Position numbers and translations under genes: made by a program
The notes under the pieces: generated by a model
What the model was told of the DNA's origin: nothing
The model's database searches: none
What the model saw: only the letters and a program-made list of their open reading frames with translations
From: CAJPNN01 sp041844735
GTDB taxonomy: Bacteria; Bacillota; Clostridia; Peptostreptococcales; Anaerovoracaceae
Direction: 5' to 3'
Length of the DNA stretch: 34,060 bases
Assembly (NCBI GenBank): GCA_041844735.1
Contig: JBGZBP010000022.1
Coordinates: forward strand, 1-34,060
Shown: positions 8,546-16,131 of the stretch, piece after piece
Layout of the letters: each line of letters opens with the position of its first letter
How positions within the stretch are numbered: the stretch's first letter is position 1

Positions 8546-8598
8546 CATTAATTCTCCTGTTTCTTCGCTGTATTACAAGAAAAACATGTTACAGCGAA

Positions 8599-9789
8599 CT
8601 AATTTGTATAATTATCAAAATATCCCTGAATAAAGATTACCGGCGTTCCTTTGTCTCCGGATCCGCTCGTAAGATCACACAAAGAGCCTATAAGATCTGT
8701 TAATCTTCTCGGAGTAGTTCCCTGAGAAAGCATGTTTCCCACAAGGCTCTCATTCTTAGCCTTTATTCTGTCACTTATAGCTTTTTTCAGTTCTTCTCCT
8801 TTGAGGTCACCGTAGTCATTGTCTGCCAGATACTTAAGTTTAAGTTCGTTAGGAGTTCCCTCCAAACCTTTTGTATATCCCGGTGATACCACAGGGTCTG
8901 CAAGCTCCCATATTTTACCTACAGGATCCTTAAAAGCACCGTCACCATATACCATTACTTCAATCTGCTTTCCTGTTTCCTTTATCATTCTATCCTGAAC
9001 CTTCTCAACGAAAGCCTGTGCATTTCTGGGGAACAGTTTAACTGAATCCTCTGTAGCCTTGTTGGATCCAAGCAATCCGTATTCCTCATTATATCCACTT
9101 CCATCCACGGAAGAAGTAAGCACATCCTCCATAGAGATGACAATTTCCGCACCCGCTTTTTCCAAAAGTCTCTTCGTTCTTTTTCTTGTATGAATGTCAC
9201 AATGAAGTACTTTCTTTGTATAGTTAAGTATAGCCTTAGGGTGGTTTGCGAATATAACCTCAACCTCTGCACCTTCAGCCTTGATAAGCTCCTCGTAATA
9301 AGCAACGTAGTCAACATCCGTGAATTCATGTTTGTTATCACCGAAAAGCTCCCTATATTTATCCAATGTAAGTACATCTGAATAAGGATTCACTCCCGCT
9401 TCATCCAATTTATCCCAAGATACAAGCTCGTTTCCAACCTCATCACTAGGATAGCTCAACATCAAAACTACCTTTTTTGCCCCTCTGGCAAAGCCTTTTA
9501 GACAAATAGCGAAACGGTTTCTTGAAAGTATAGGAAAAATAACACCTATTGTTTCTCCTCCGAGCTTCTCTTTAACGTCTTTTGCTATGCTGTCCACAGT
9601 CACGTAATTGCCCTGCGATCTAGCCAAGATAGACTCAGTGACACAAACAATATCCTTGTCTCTGAATTCGATATTCTCTGATTTAGCTGCATCCAAAACG
9701 CTGTCACAAACAATGTTAACCAAATCATCTCCCTCTCTTATGATCGGGCAACGAACTCCTCTAGAAATTGTTCCTACTTTTCTTTCCAT
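8599..9789 (-). CDS. CofE-like protein (coenzyme F420-0:L-glutamate ligase family)
   Basis: Homologue of CofE/FbiB-N ligases (PF01996-type), which add glutamate to coenzyme F420. Seen: an N-terminal motif IVCVTESILARSQGNYV corresponding to the substrate region of the family, and a C-terminal block ending RLTDLIGSLCDLTSG followed by GTPVIFIQGY, resembling the CofE carboxy end. At 396 residues it is much longer than typical archaeal CofE (about 250), and no nitroreductase domain is apparent. Clostridia of this kind are not known to make F420 and no other F420 gene is in the window, so the real substrate is open: probably a gamma-glutamyl or amide ligation to another acceptor. The start is the ATG at 9789, eight bases after GGAGG. 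The gene has its own promoter and terminator. Confidence 0.75.
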   Translation of the reverse strand: MERKVGTISRGVRCPIIREGDDLVNIVCDSVLDAAKSENIEFRDKDIVCVTESILARSQGNYVTVDSIAKDVKEKLGGETIGVIFPILSRNRFAICLKGFARGAKKVVLMLSYPSDEVGNELVSWDKLDEAGVNPYSDVLTLDKYRELFGDNKHEFTDVDYVAYYEELIKAEGAEVEVIFANHPKAILNYTKKVLHCDIHTRKRTKRLLEKAGAEIVISMEDVLTSSVDGSGYNEEYGLLGSNKATEDSVKLFPRNAQAFVEKVQDRMIKETGKQIEVMVYGDGAFKDPVGKIWELADPVVSPGYTKGLEGTPNELKLKYLADNDYGDLKGEELKKAISDRIKAKNESLVGNMLSQGTTPRRLTDLIGSLCDLTSGSGDKGTPVIFIQGYFDNYTN

Positions 9790-9841
9790 ATGTATCCCCT
9801 CCATTCAGGTACTGTATGTGATTTAACCAATACATTATAGT

Positions 9842-9870
9842 ATTATAAATCAAAACATTTTGCTTGTAAA
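9842..9870 (-). promoter_or_regulatory. Sigma-A promoter of the CofE-like gene
   Basis: TTTACA (9865-9870), a 17-base spacer and TATAAT (9842-9847) on the minus strand, about 53 bases before the start codon. Two A7 tracts on this strand (plus-strand T7 at 9874-9880 and 9894-9900), 20 bases apart, lie just upstream of the -35 box and could act as an UP element or curved DNA. Confidence 0.75.
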
Positions 9871-9921
9871 ACATTTTTTTGATTTGAAAATCATTTTTTT
9901 ATTTATGTTCGGCACGTATAT

Positions 9922-9964
9922 TCAAAACAAATAATAGAGCAAACTTTTCCGTTTGCTCTATTAT
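9922..9964 (-). terminator. Rho-independent terminator of the M20 hydrolase gene
   Basis: A perfect 14-bp stem, ATAATAGAGCAAAC with its complement, and a 6-base loop (9931-9964). On the minus strand it is followed by a T-rich tail, TTGTTTTG. It begins 24 bases past the hydrolase stop. Confidence 0.9.
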
Positions 9965-9988
9965 GAATAATCCTTAATCGGTTATAAA

Positions 9989-11269
9989 TTAATCTCTTTT
10001 AATGTCATCCTCTTTGTCAGCCTTTAGTATAGCATTAAGAAGAACTGTTGCACCGTCTGTGCACTGCTCATCTGATGCGAACTCAGGCTCACAATGTGAT
10101 AATCCGTCTTTTGTAACTACGAAAATCATAGTAGTCGGAATTACGTATGCTACGAACTGAGCATCGTGACCTGCACCTGAGTGAATAGGCATGTTAGGAA
10201 TATTAAGCTCGTCAGCAGCTTCCTGAACATATCCTACCAACTGCTTGTTCCAGTAAACAGTATCTCTTTCCCAAGCCAACTTGATTTCACACCTACATCC
10301 TGCCCACTCCTTAGTAGGTAGAGTCTTAACGATTTCACGAACTGCTTCCAATACTTTAGGGTCTTCGTGTCTTACATCAAGTGAGAACTCTACGAAATCA
10401 GGAATTACTGTGTGCACACATGGGTGGCAAAGAATCTCACCTGTAGTGTATACAAGTTCAGGTCTGTTAAGCTTATCAATCTCGTCATGCAAGTAGATAA
10501 GAGCCTGAGATGCAGCATACAAAGCATCCTTTCTCTTGTTCATAGGGAACGTACCTGCGTGAGCTGACTGTCCTGAGAAATTGATTCTGTAGTTAAACAT
10601 ACCCAATACACAGTCTACAACTCCTACTATCTTGCCCTCGTCTTCAAGGATAGGTCCCTGCTCGATATGAAGCTCGAAATCACACATATATTCATCAGGG
10701 TTAAGTCTGTTTTTCTTGTCTCCTCTATATTTGAAGTTTGCAAGTCTTTCACCGAATGTTGTTTCCTTATCTTCCATACTTACCGACTTCATCATGTTGT
10801 CAAACTCAAAGTTTTTAGCAATGTCTGCAGGTAGATAATCGTGGCATACGATACCTGAAGACATCATAGCAGGAGGATATAAAGAACCCTCTTCGTTAGT
10901 CCAAATCATAGCTACGATATCGTGTCTGTGAGGAATATTTTCAGCTACGATAGTTTCAAGAACTTCCATAGCACCTATAACACCTAAAATTCCGTCATAG
11001 TTACCGCCGTTCTTTACGGAGTCACAATGTGAACCTGTAACTATCTTCTTTAGTCCCGGCTCAGAACCCGGTAGAGTCGCGTACATGTTTGCAACGTCAT
11101 CGTAAGTAACGATAGCTCCGATTTTCTCCATTCTTTCTTTGAAATAATCTCTTGCCATAATTGCCTCATCACTTAGTGAATATCTTGTAATACCACCATG
11201 GCCGGCATCTCCGAACTTAGCAAAAGTATGGATTTTTTCAGACATTCTTTCCAAACTGCACTTTACCAT
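9989..11269 (-). CDS. Zinc-dependent M20-family amidohydrolase (allantoate / N-carbamoyl amino acid hydrolase type)
   Basis: Cytosolic amidohydrolase of the AllC/HyuC group, which releases ammonia and carbon dioxide from N-carbamoyl amino acids or acts on allantoate-like ureides. The bimetal site is visible: His81 (GSHCDS), Asp92 (NYDGILG), the Glu126-Glu127 pair (TNEEGS), His201 (ELHIEQGP) and His392 (LSHCEPEF). The dimerisation (lid) domain follows FNYRINFSGQSAHAGTFP, which carries the family's conserved SAHAG. Length of 426 is slightly above the usual ~410. The ATG at 11269 has AAAGGAAGG nine bases upstream; Met9 is an alternative. It stands alone with a consensus promoter and long leader. 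Allantoate, ureidoglycolate, hydantoin-derived and beta-ureidopropionate substrates cannot be separated from sequence alone. Confidence 0.85.
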   Translation of the reverse strand: MVKCSLERMSEKIHTFAKFGDAGHGGITRYSLSDEAIMARDYFKERMEKIGAIVTYDDVANMYATLPGSEPGLKKIVTGSHCDSVKNGGNYDGILGVIGAMEVLETIVAENIPHRHDIVAMIWTNEEGSLYPPAMMSSGIVCHDYLPADIAKNFEFDNMMKSVSMEDKETTFGERLANFKYRGDKKNRLNPDEYMCDFELHIEQGPILEDEGKIVGVVDCVLGMFNYRINFSGQSAHAGTFPMNKRKDALYAASQALIYLHDEIDKLNRPELVYTTGEILCHPCVHTVIPDFVEFSLDVRHEDPKVLEAVREIVKTLPTKEWAGCRCEIKLAWERDTVYWNKQLVGYVQEAADELNIPNMPIHSGAGHDAQFVAYVIPTTMIFVVTKDGLSHCEPEFASDEQCTDGATVLLNAILKADKEDDIKRD

Positions 11270-11319
11270 AATAAAACACCTTCCTTTACATATTTGTTAG
11301 TAGAATAATTATAAATGTG

Positions 11320-11335
11320 AATGCACTTATGCATT
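11320..11335. promoter_or_regulatory. Dyad in the M20 hydrolase leader
   Basis: Inverted repeat AATGCA-CTTA-TGCATT, 51-66 bases before the hydrolase start. A second TATAAT (11308-11313) lies just downstream but lacks a convincing -35 box. It could be a protein site or a small RNA hairpin in the leader. Confidence 0.4.
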
Positions 11336-11414
11336 ATCATTCTAAATATGGACAATTTAAGAAAAATAATCAAGATGGTTAATTTTCTAAATATTTTGCC
11401 CATGTGATACTACA

Positions 11415-11443
11415 ATTATAGCACCGGCTATAAATAATGTCAA
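11415..11443 (-). promoter_or_regulatory. Consensus sigma-A promoter of the M20 hydrolase with overlapping dyad
   Basis: TTGACA (11438-11443), a 17-base spacer and TATAAT (11415-11420): a perfect consensus promoter on the minus strand. The inverted repeat TTATAGC-ACCG-GCTATAA (11416-11433) covers the -10 box and most of the spacer, where a repressor would block polymerase. Predicted transcription start is near 11408, giving a leader of about 139 bases. Confidence 0.8.
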
Positions 11444-11597
11444 ATATCCCATCAAACAAACTAAAGTTTCAGTCTATTTAGTAAGTATTAAGAATTTAGC
11501 CATTTGTGACAACTCCGTATAAATAAGCTCGGGATTGTATACAGTATTTTTGCATGCCCGCATTGCCTTGAAACAAGCCCGGCTGACGCGATTTTTG
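11444..11597. other. Intergenic region after fabV, no feature recognised
   Basis: This is the upstream half of the longest gene-free stretch (11270-11597); the other half holds the hydrolase promoter and leader. After the fabV stop I see only weak pairings, such as CTTG-TTT-CAAG without a T-tract, and no convincing terminator, coding frame with a ribosome site, or RNA gene. Confidence 0.5.
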
Positions 11598-12749
11598 CTA
11601 AAGAATATCTACATCGGCATCGTAATCCACGCCATCTATATTGAAGCCGAACATGTTATGAAAATCATGCCAGAATCCCTCTACGTCAGCCAGTTCCTGG
11701 ACCGTCTCGTTAGAAATAGCATCCCATCTTTTCATGACTTCCTGCTGAACGTCGTCTCTCATCTCCCAGTCGTCTACTCGGATTTTTCCCTCGTCGTCCG
11801 TCACGACATTTTCAACTGTCATCCTCTCCCTAAAAAGGCGATTCATCTGCATTATGCAGTCCTCATGCAAACCCTTTTCTTTCATCACTTTATATAATAT
11901 GGCTGTATATAACGGCACTACAGGAATAGCCGCACTGGCTTGTGTCACCAAAGCCTTGTTTACTGAAATATATGAATCCACTCCCATTTCGGTCAACTTT
12001 TCTGCCGTTTCCGCCAAATGCCTTTTTGCCATACCTATGGTTCCATTAAAATAAACAGGATATGTGAGTTCCGGTCCTATGTATGAATATGCTACGCTCT
12101 TGCATCCGTCCGCAAGCAGATCCGCCTGTTTCAATTCCTCAATCCAATCCTGCCAATCTTCTCCTCCCATCACCTTAACTGTTGCAACAATTTCGTCATT
12201 GTTGCCGGTCGGAATCACCGCCTCATTTATCTCATTCGTTCTGAGATTCAGGTTTTTACTTTTAAACTCCGCACCTATTGTCTTAAGCACCGAACTGTAC
12301 ACATGATCCTCATCAACCGTACGTCTCGGTGCCGCCAATGAATAAACTACGAGATCAATCTTACCCATATTATTCTTTATTATTTCAATCGCTTCCTCTT
12401 TGACCTCTTTTGAAAAGGCGTCTCCGTTAATAGTTTTCGCAAAAACGCCGGCTTTTTCAGCTTCAGCTTCAAAAGCTCTGTTGTTATACCATCCCGCAGT
12501 GGCAGTTCTTCTATCTGTAGGCGGCTTCTCAAACATAACGCCCAAGGTTGCAGCTCCGTATCCGAACGTCATTGCTATTCTTGATGCCAGTCCATAGCCG
12601 GTAGAGCTCCCTACCACCAAAACATTCTTATATCCGTCCGCCTTTCCTATCTTTCGTGTATATTCGATCTGGTATAACACATTTTGCCTGCATCCCTCCG
12701 GATGCGCCGTAGTACATATAAAATCCCTGATTTTAGGTTTAACTATCAT
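11598..12749 (-). CDS. fabV: Enoyl-ACP reductase FabV / trans-2-enoyl-CoA reductase
   Basis: NADH-dependent reductase of the FabV/TER family, reducing the 2,3 double bond of enoyl-ACP (fatty acid elongation) or enoyl-CoA (crotonyl-CoA to butyryl-CoA). Seen: the N-terminal signature KPKIRDFICTTAHPEGC, the cofactor loop GSSTGYGLASR (47-57), Glu74 after the second strand (favours NADH), and the catalytic Tyr233-x8-Lys242 in YFNGTIGMAK. The Tyr-x8-Lys spacing separates this family from FabI. At 383 residues it is slightly shorter than the usual ~400. AAAAGGAGG precedes the ATG. It follows ribF by 49 bases with no clear terminator between, so it may be the last gene of the rimP-ribF operon. FabV enzymes are typically triclosan-tolerant. 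Confidence 0.92.
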   Translation of the reverse strand: MIVKPKIRDFICTTAHPEGCRQNVLYQIEYTRKIGKADGYKNVLVVGSSTGYGLASRIAMTFGYGAATLGVMFEKPPTDRRTATAGWYNNRAFEAEAEKAGVFAKTINGDAFSKEVKEEAIEIIKNNMGKIDLVVYSLAAPRRTVDEDHVYSSVLKTIGAEFKSKNLNLRTNEINEAVIPTGNNDEIVATVKVMGGEDWQDWIEELKQADLLADGCKSVAYSYIGPELTYPVYFNGTIGMAKRHLAETAEKLTEMGVDSYISVNKALVTQASAAIPVVPLYTAILYKVMKEKGLHEDCIMQMNRLFRERMTVENVVTDDEGKIRVDDWEMRDDVQQEVMKRWDAISNETVQELADVEGFWHDFHNMFGFNIDGVDYDADVDIL

Positions 12750-12795
12750 ACGTTCCTCCTTTTTTCTTACAGAAAATCAACACTCAACAGCCCCA

Positions 12796-13746
12796 CTACC
12801 TCTTGCATCTGAACTCTACAGGATGTTTCAGGTGGTACTCCTTTGCAGTGTTGCAATCTCTCATAATTTGTTTTGACAATTCTTCCACGCTGCTGAATTT
12901 AATCTCAGAACGGGTTTTCTTAACAAATTCGACTCGTATTTTCTTGCCGTAGAGTTCCTTATCAAAATTGAAAATATGTGTCTCTACAGTTTTTATATTA
13001 TCACCGATGGTCGGCTTTAGGCCTACATTGGTAACGCTCGGATAAACCACTCCGTTATACTTGCAATATGTAATATAAACACCGTGAGACGGCGTTACCA
13101 TATTGTCGTCAATCATAATATTTGATGTGGGAAAGCCTATTGTTCTTCCTATTTTATTGCCGACTACAACGGTTCCTGCTATGCTGTAATACCTTCCCAG
13201 CAAATCGAAGCTCCTGTCCATCTCTCCCGACTCTATCATCTCTCTTATCAGGCTGCTGCTCACCACCTGCCCGTCGACCATAACAGGGTCAATTACGCTC
13301 ACTCCGAAGCCGTACTTCTCCCCAAGACTTTTCAGCATGAGATTGTTTCCTGCCGCCCCTTTACCGAATCTATGGTTGTATCCTGTCACAACAGCTTTCG
13401 CATTGAATTTATCCACAATAAGATTTTTGACAAATTCCTCAGGACACATATTCATAATCTCCGATGTGAAAGGTATCGAAAACAAATAATCAATTCCCAG
13501 TTTTTCTATTATACGAGCCTTATCCTTATCATATAAAATGTTTTTTACTACGATGTTTCCTGCCATGAAATTCCTCGGATGATTGGAAAAAGTGAAAACC
13601 GCACATTTAACTCCTATTTCCTTTGACAACTTCGCAGCAGTAGAAATAAGCTCCTGATGTCCCCTGTGCACCCCGTCAAAATTGCCGAGTGCGACTACCG
13701 AAGGTTCAATATCAAATATCTCTTCTAATGAATTATATATCTCCAT
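12796..13746 (-). CDS. ribF: Bifunctional riboflavin kinase / FAD synthetase
   Basis: Makes FMN from riboflavin and ATP, then FAD from FMN and ATP, in the cytosol. The N-terminal adenylyltransferase domain shows GNFDGVHRGH at 21-30 and the SSLIREMIESG segment. The C-terminal flavokinase domain shows IGRTIGFPTSNI and the ETHIFNFDKELYGKKIRVEF stretch. At 316 residues it is a normal full-length enzyme. The start is the ATG at 13746, two bases after the truB stop; a TTG seven codons upstream is possible but would overlap truB. Its place after truB is conserved in many Bacillota. Confidence 0.95.
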   Translation of the reverse strand: MEIYNSLEEIFDIEPSVVALGNFDGVHRGHQELISTAAKLSKEIGVKCAVFTFSNHPRNFMAGNIVVKNILYDKDKARIIEKLGIDYLFSIPFTSEIMNMCPEEFVKNLIVDKFNAKAVVTGYNHRFGKGAAGNNLMLKSLGEKYGFGVSVIDPVMVDGQVVSSSLIREMIESGEMDRSFDLLGRYYSIAGTVVVGNKIGRTIGFPTSNIMIDDNMVTPSHGVYITYCKYNGVVYPSVTNVGLKPTIGDNIKTVETHIFNFDKELYGKKIRVEFVKKTRSEIKFSSVEELSKQIMRDCNTAKEYHLKHPVEFRCKR

Positions 13747-13748
13747 CT

Positions 13749-14717
13749 CTACACCATCACCTTGCAAGGCACTACTTCCTTATTATAATTAATACTTGCA
13801 ACTCCCAAAAACTCTTTTTCTCCATTATCTCTTTTTGACCAAATAACATAAGTGTTAAAAAAATCAAAATCATTTTTTATATATGAATTAAAAATTTCCT
13901 CATCGGCAATTTTTATTACTTTATATTCTCTCTCAGTAAGTCTTCCCCCGTTAACAAACCACTTTCTGCGCATTTCAGGAATCTCTATATGCCCCATAAA
14001 TCCAAGTCTTGAGCCTACATCCCCGACAAATGCGTCAATATTTCCTACGGTATTCATTTCGTGCTCCAGTTCTTCAACCGTCACGGAATCTTCCAATCTG
14101 AATCCGTTGCTCTCCATTCTTATAAGTGTCGACATTACAGCCATGCTCCCCATCTGCTTTCCAACCTCATGGCATATGCTCCTGACATATGTCCCCTTGC
14201 TGCATTCAACATAGAATACTATTTTATTGGAATCCCTTTCTATGTTTTCTATATCAAGAGAATAAACAGTCACCGGCCTTTCAGGCACATCAACATCTTC
14301 ACCGTTTCTTGCGTACTCATACATTCGTTTCCCATCTATGCGTATAGCCGAATACTTTGGAGGAATCTGCATTATGTTGCCTTTTTGTGTCTCAAAAGCC
14401 GCCGTGATTCTCTCATCCGACATATTCTTCAACGAAAATGCTTCATCCCTGCTCAGTACTTTACCCCAGATATCTTGAGTATCCGTTTCAATACCGAGCA
14501 GCATTTCACATTTATATATTTTCTTATTGAAGTCCATATATTCTATAGCCCTTGTGCTCTTACCCATACATATAGGCAGCACCCCGCAAGCCATAGGATC
14601 CAACGTGCCGGTATGTCCTACACGTTTCTGTCCCACAAGACGCCTTATTATCTGAACAGCATCATGCGATGTCATCCCTGCCGGCTTTAACAAATTAATA
14701 GTTCCATTCTTATCCAT
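13749..14717 (-). CDS. truB: tRNA pseudouridine(55) synthase
   Basis: Converts U55 in the T loop of tRNAs to pseudouridine. The catalytic Asp40 lies in HTGTLDPMACGVLP, and the ribose/base-recognition motifs KGTYVRSICHEVG and YSAIRIDGKRMYEYAR are present. A C-terminal PUA-like region follows (GRLTEREYKVIKIADEE). At 322 residues it is normal for the long TruB form. The ATG at 14717 overlaps the nrnA stop by 8 bases, so translation is coupled. It lies between nrnA and ribF in a conserved translation operon. Confidence 0.95.
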   Translation of the reverse strand: MDKNGTINLLKPAGMTSHDAVQIIRRLVGQKRVGHTGTLDPMACGVLPICMGKSTRAIEYMDFNKKIYKCEMLLGIETDTQDIWGKVLSRDEAFSLKNMSDERITAAFETQKGNIMQIPPKYSAIRIDGKRMYEYARNGEDVDVPERPVTVYSLDIENIERDSNKIVFYVECSKGTYVRSICHEVGKQMGSMAVMSTLIRMESNGFRLEDSVTVEELEHEMNTVGNIDAFVGDVGSRLGFMGHIEIPEMRRKWFVNGGRLTEREYKVIKIADEEIFNSYIKNDFDFFNTYVIWSKRDNGEKEFLGVASINYNKEVVPCKVMV

Positions 14718-15684
14718 AAAGTCTGTCCAACTCTTTTTCCACTTCAATCAATATCTCTTTTTTCGCCTCTTCCGGCGTTCCCTTTATAGTGCATCCTGCT
14801 GCTTTGATATGTCCTCCGCCACCAAACATGCGGGCTATCCTTGCAACGTCTCCATCACCTTTAACCCTCATGCTGATTTTGTTTTCTCCCGGAGCCTGCT
14901 CTCTGATAAAAACTGAAATATCAACGCCTTTAATATTTCTTAAAAGTGCAACTATCCCCTCGGTATCTTCTTTTAAAGTCCCTGTCTTTTCCAGCATTTC
15001 AAGGGTGCAATAAGCTACTACTCCCTTTCCGCCATAGAAACTCTCCATAGTTGAAATCACCATGTTCTCCAGTTTCAGTTTTTCCGGTTTCACACTTTGA
15101 AACAGCTCGACACTTACCTTATTATGGTCAATTCCCATATCGTAAAGCTCTGCAGATATTCTGTGACTTCTTGCTGTTGTATTTAAGTTTTGATATAATC
15201 CCGTGTCGGTATTTATCGCTGCAAAAATGGCCTCACCCGAGCTCTTCGGCATACTTATTCCCATTTCGTTTATCAATAAATATACCAGTTCAGCCGTTGC
15301 CGCAGAGTCTTTTTCGACATAGTTGTAATCCGCAAAATAATCGTTCGTCATATGATGATCAATATTTATGGTAGCCTCCGCTTCAAAAAATACCGACTGT
15401 CTTTCAGGAAACCTCTCCTTATCACTACAATCAACAACCACTGCAATAAAATGTTTGTCAAAAGGGTTTTTATCCGTGTAAATCCCCGCAACTAAAAACT
15501 CCAGATTGTCCGGCACTTTATCTTCTACCAAAATCCACGCTTCCGCTCCGTTTTCTCTTAAAGCAAGGCATAACGCCGCAGCAGACCCAAGGGTGTCGCC
15601 ATCTCCATTTATATGGGTAAGTATCAGCACCCTATTGCTGTTTAGAATGATTTTCGATATTTCCTTCAAAGAATTATTTTTCAT
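14710..15684 (-). CDS. nrnA: DHH-family nanoRNase / pAp phosphatase
   Basis: Degrades very short RNAs (2-5 nt) left by other RNases and dephosphorylates 3'-phosphoadenosine 5'-phosphate. DHH domain metal ligands are visible: His24, Asp28 and Asp30 in THINGDGDTLGS, Asp85 in VVVDCSD, and the DHH motif at 109-111 in NIDHHMTND. The C-terminal DHHA1 RNA-binding domain carries FGGGGHIKAAGC. Length of 324 fits the family. It starts six bases after the rbfA stop, with its ribosome site inside the rbfA 3' end. The rbfA-nrnA-truB order is typical for Clostridia. Confidence 0.94.
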   Translation of the reverse strand: MKNNSLKEISKIILNSNRVLILTHINGDGDTLGSAAALCLALRENGAEAWILVEDKVPDNLEFLVAGIYTDKNPFDKHFIAVVVDCSDKERFPERQSVFFEAEATINIDHHMTNDYFADYNYVEKDSAATAELVYLLINEMGISMPKSSGEAIFAAINTDTGLYQNLNTTARSHRISAELYDMGIDHNKVSVELFQSVKPEKLKLENMVISTMESFYGGKGVVAYCTLEMLEKTGTLKEDTEGIVALLRNIKGVDISVFIREQAPGENKISMRVKGDGDVARIARMFGGGGHIKAAGCTIKGTPEEAKKEILIEVEKELDRLYG

Positions 15685-15690
15685 TTTATC

Positions 15691-16131
15691 TTATGCCTCT
15701 TCATCAATATCACTTACTGTATTCCCGGCGCCATCATCCTGTCTCTCCGAGTCATATTCCGAAATTTTAAGATCATCCAAAACCTTTGACATATGTCTCC
15801 CATATTCCATGGAATCATCGGATTTAAATATAAGTTCCGGAACATGTCTTACTTTGATTTTCTTCGCAATTTCCCGCCTTATAAGGCCTTTAGCCTTATC
15901 CAAATGAAGCAGAACATCACTTTTTTCCTGCTCTGATGATTCGCTTTTAACACTTGCTCCCAAAACACTTATATAGCAAGTGGCATAGCTGCCGTCAGAT
16001 GTTACCGACACTCCTGTAACACTTATCATGTTTCCTGTAAGCACAGGATCCTTAATTTCTCGTAACAGCAGTTCACTTATAATCTTTTTTATTTCTTCCG
16101 ACAGCCTCGCCGTTCTATATCCTTTGCCCAT
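15691..16131 (-). CDS. rbfA: 30S ribosome-binding factor A
   Basis: Single KH-like domain protein that binds the 16S rRNA 5' region and helps late 30S maturation, important in the cold. Family signatures are RTARLSEEIKKIISELL at the N-terminus, REIKDPVLTGNMISVTGVSV, and the KIKVRHVPELIFKSDDSME block that includes the conserved RxxPEL-F. About 25 C-terminal acidic residues extend past the domain, making 146 residues (usual 115-130). The ATG shares one base with the infB stop (TAATG), a tight coupling. Confidence 0.95.
   Translation of the reverse strand: MGKGYRTARLSEEIKKIISELLLREIKDPVLTGNMISVTGVSVTSDGSYATCYISVLGASVKSESSEQEKSDVLLHLDKAKGLIRREIAKKIKVRHVPELIFKSDDSMEYGRHMSKVLDDLKISEYDSERQDDGAGNTVSDIDEEA

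Noticed and set aside
14061..14690. 209-codon plus-strand open frame
   Set aside because: Lies wholly inside truB on the other strand; no ribosome site and no recognisable motif.
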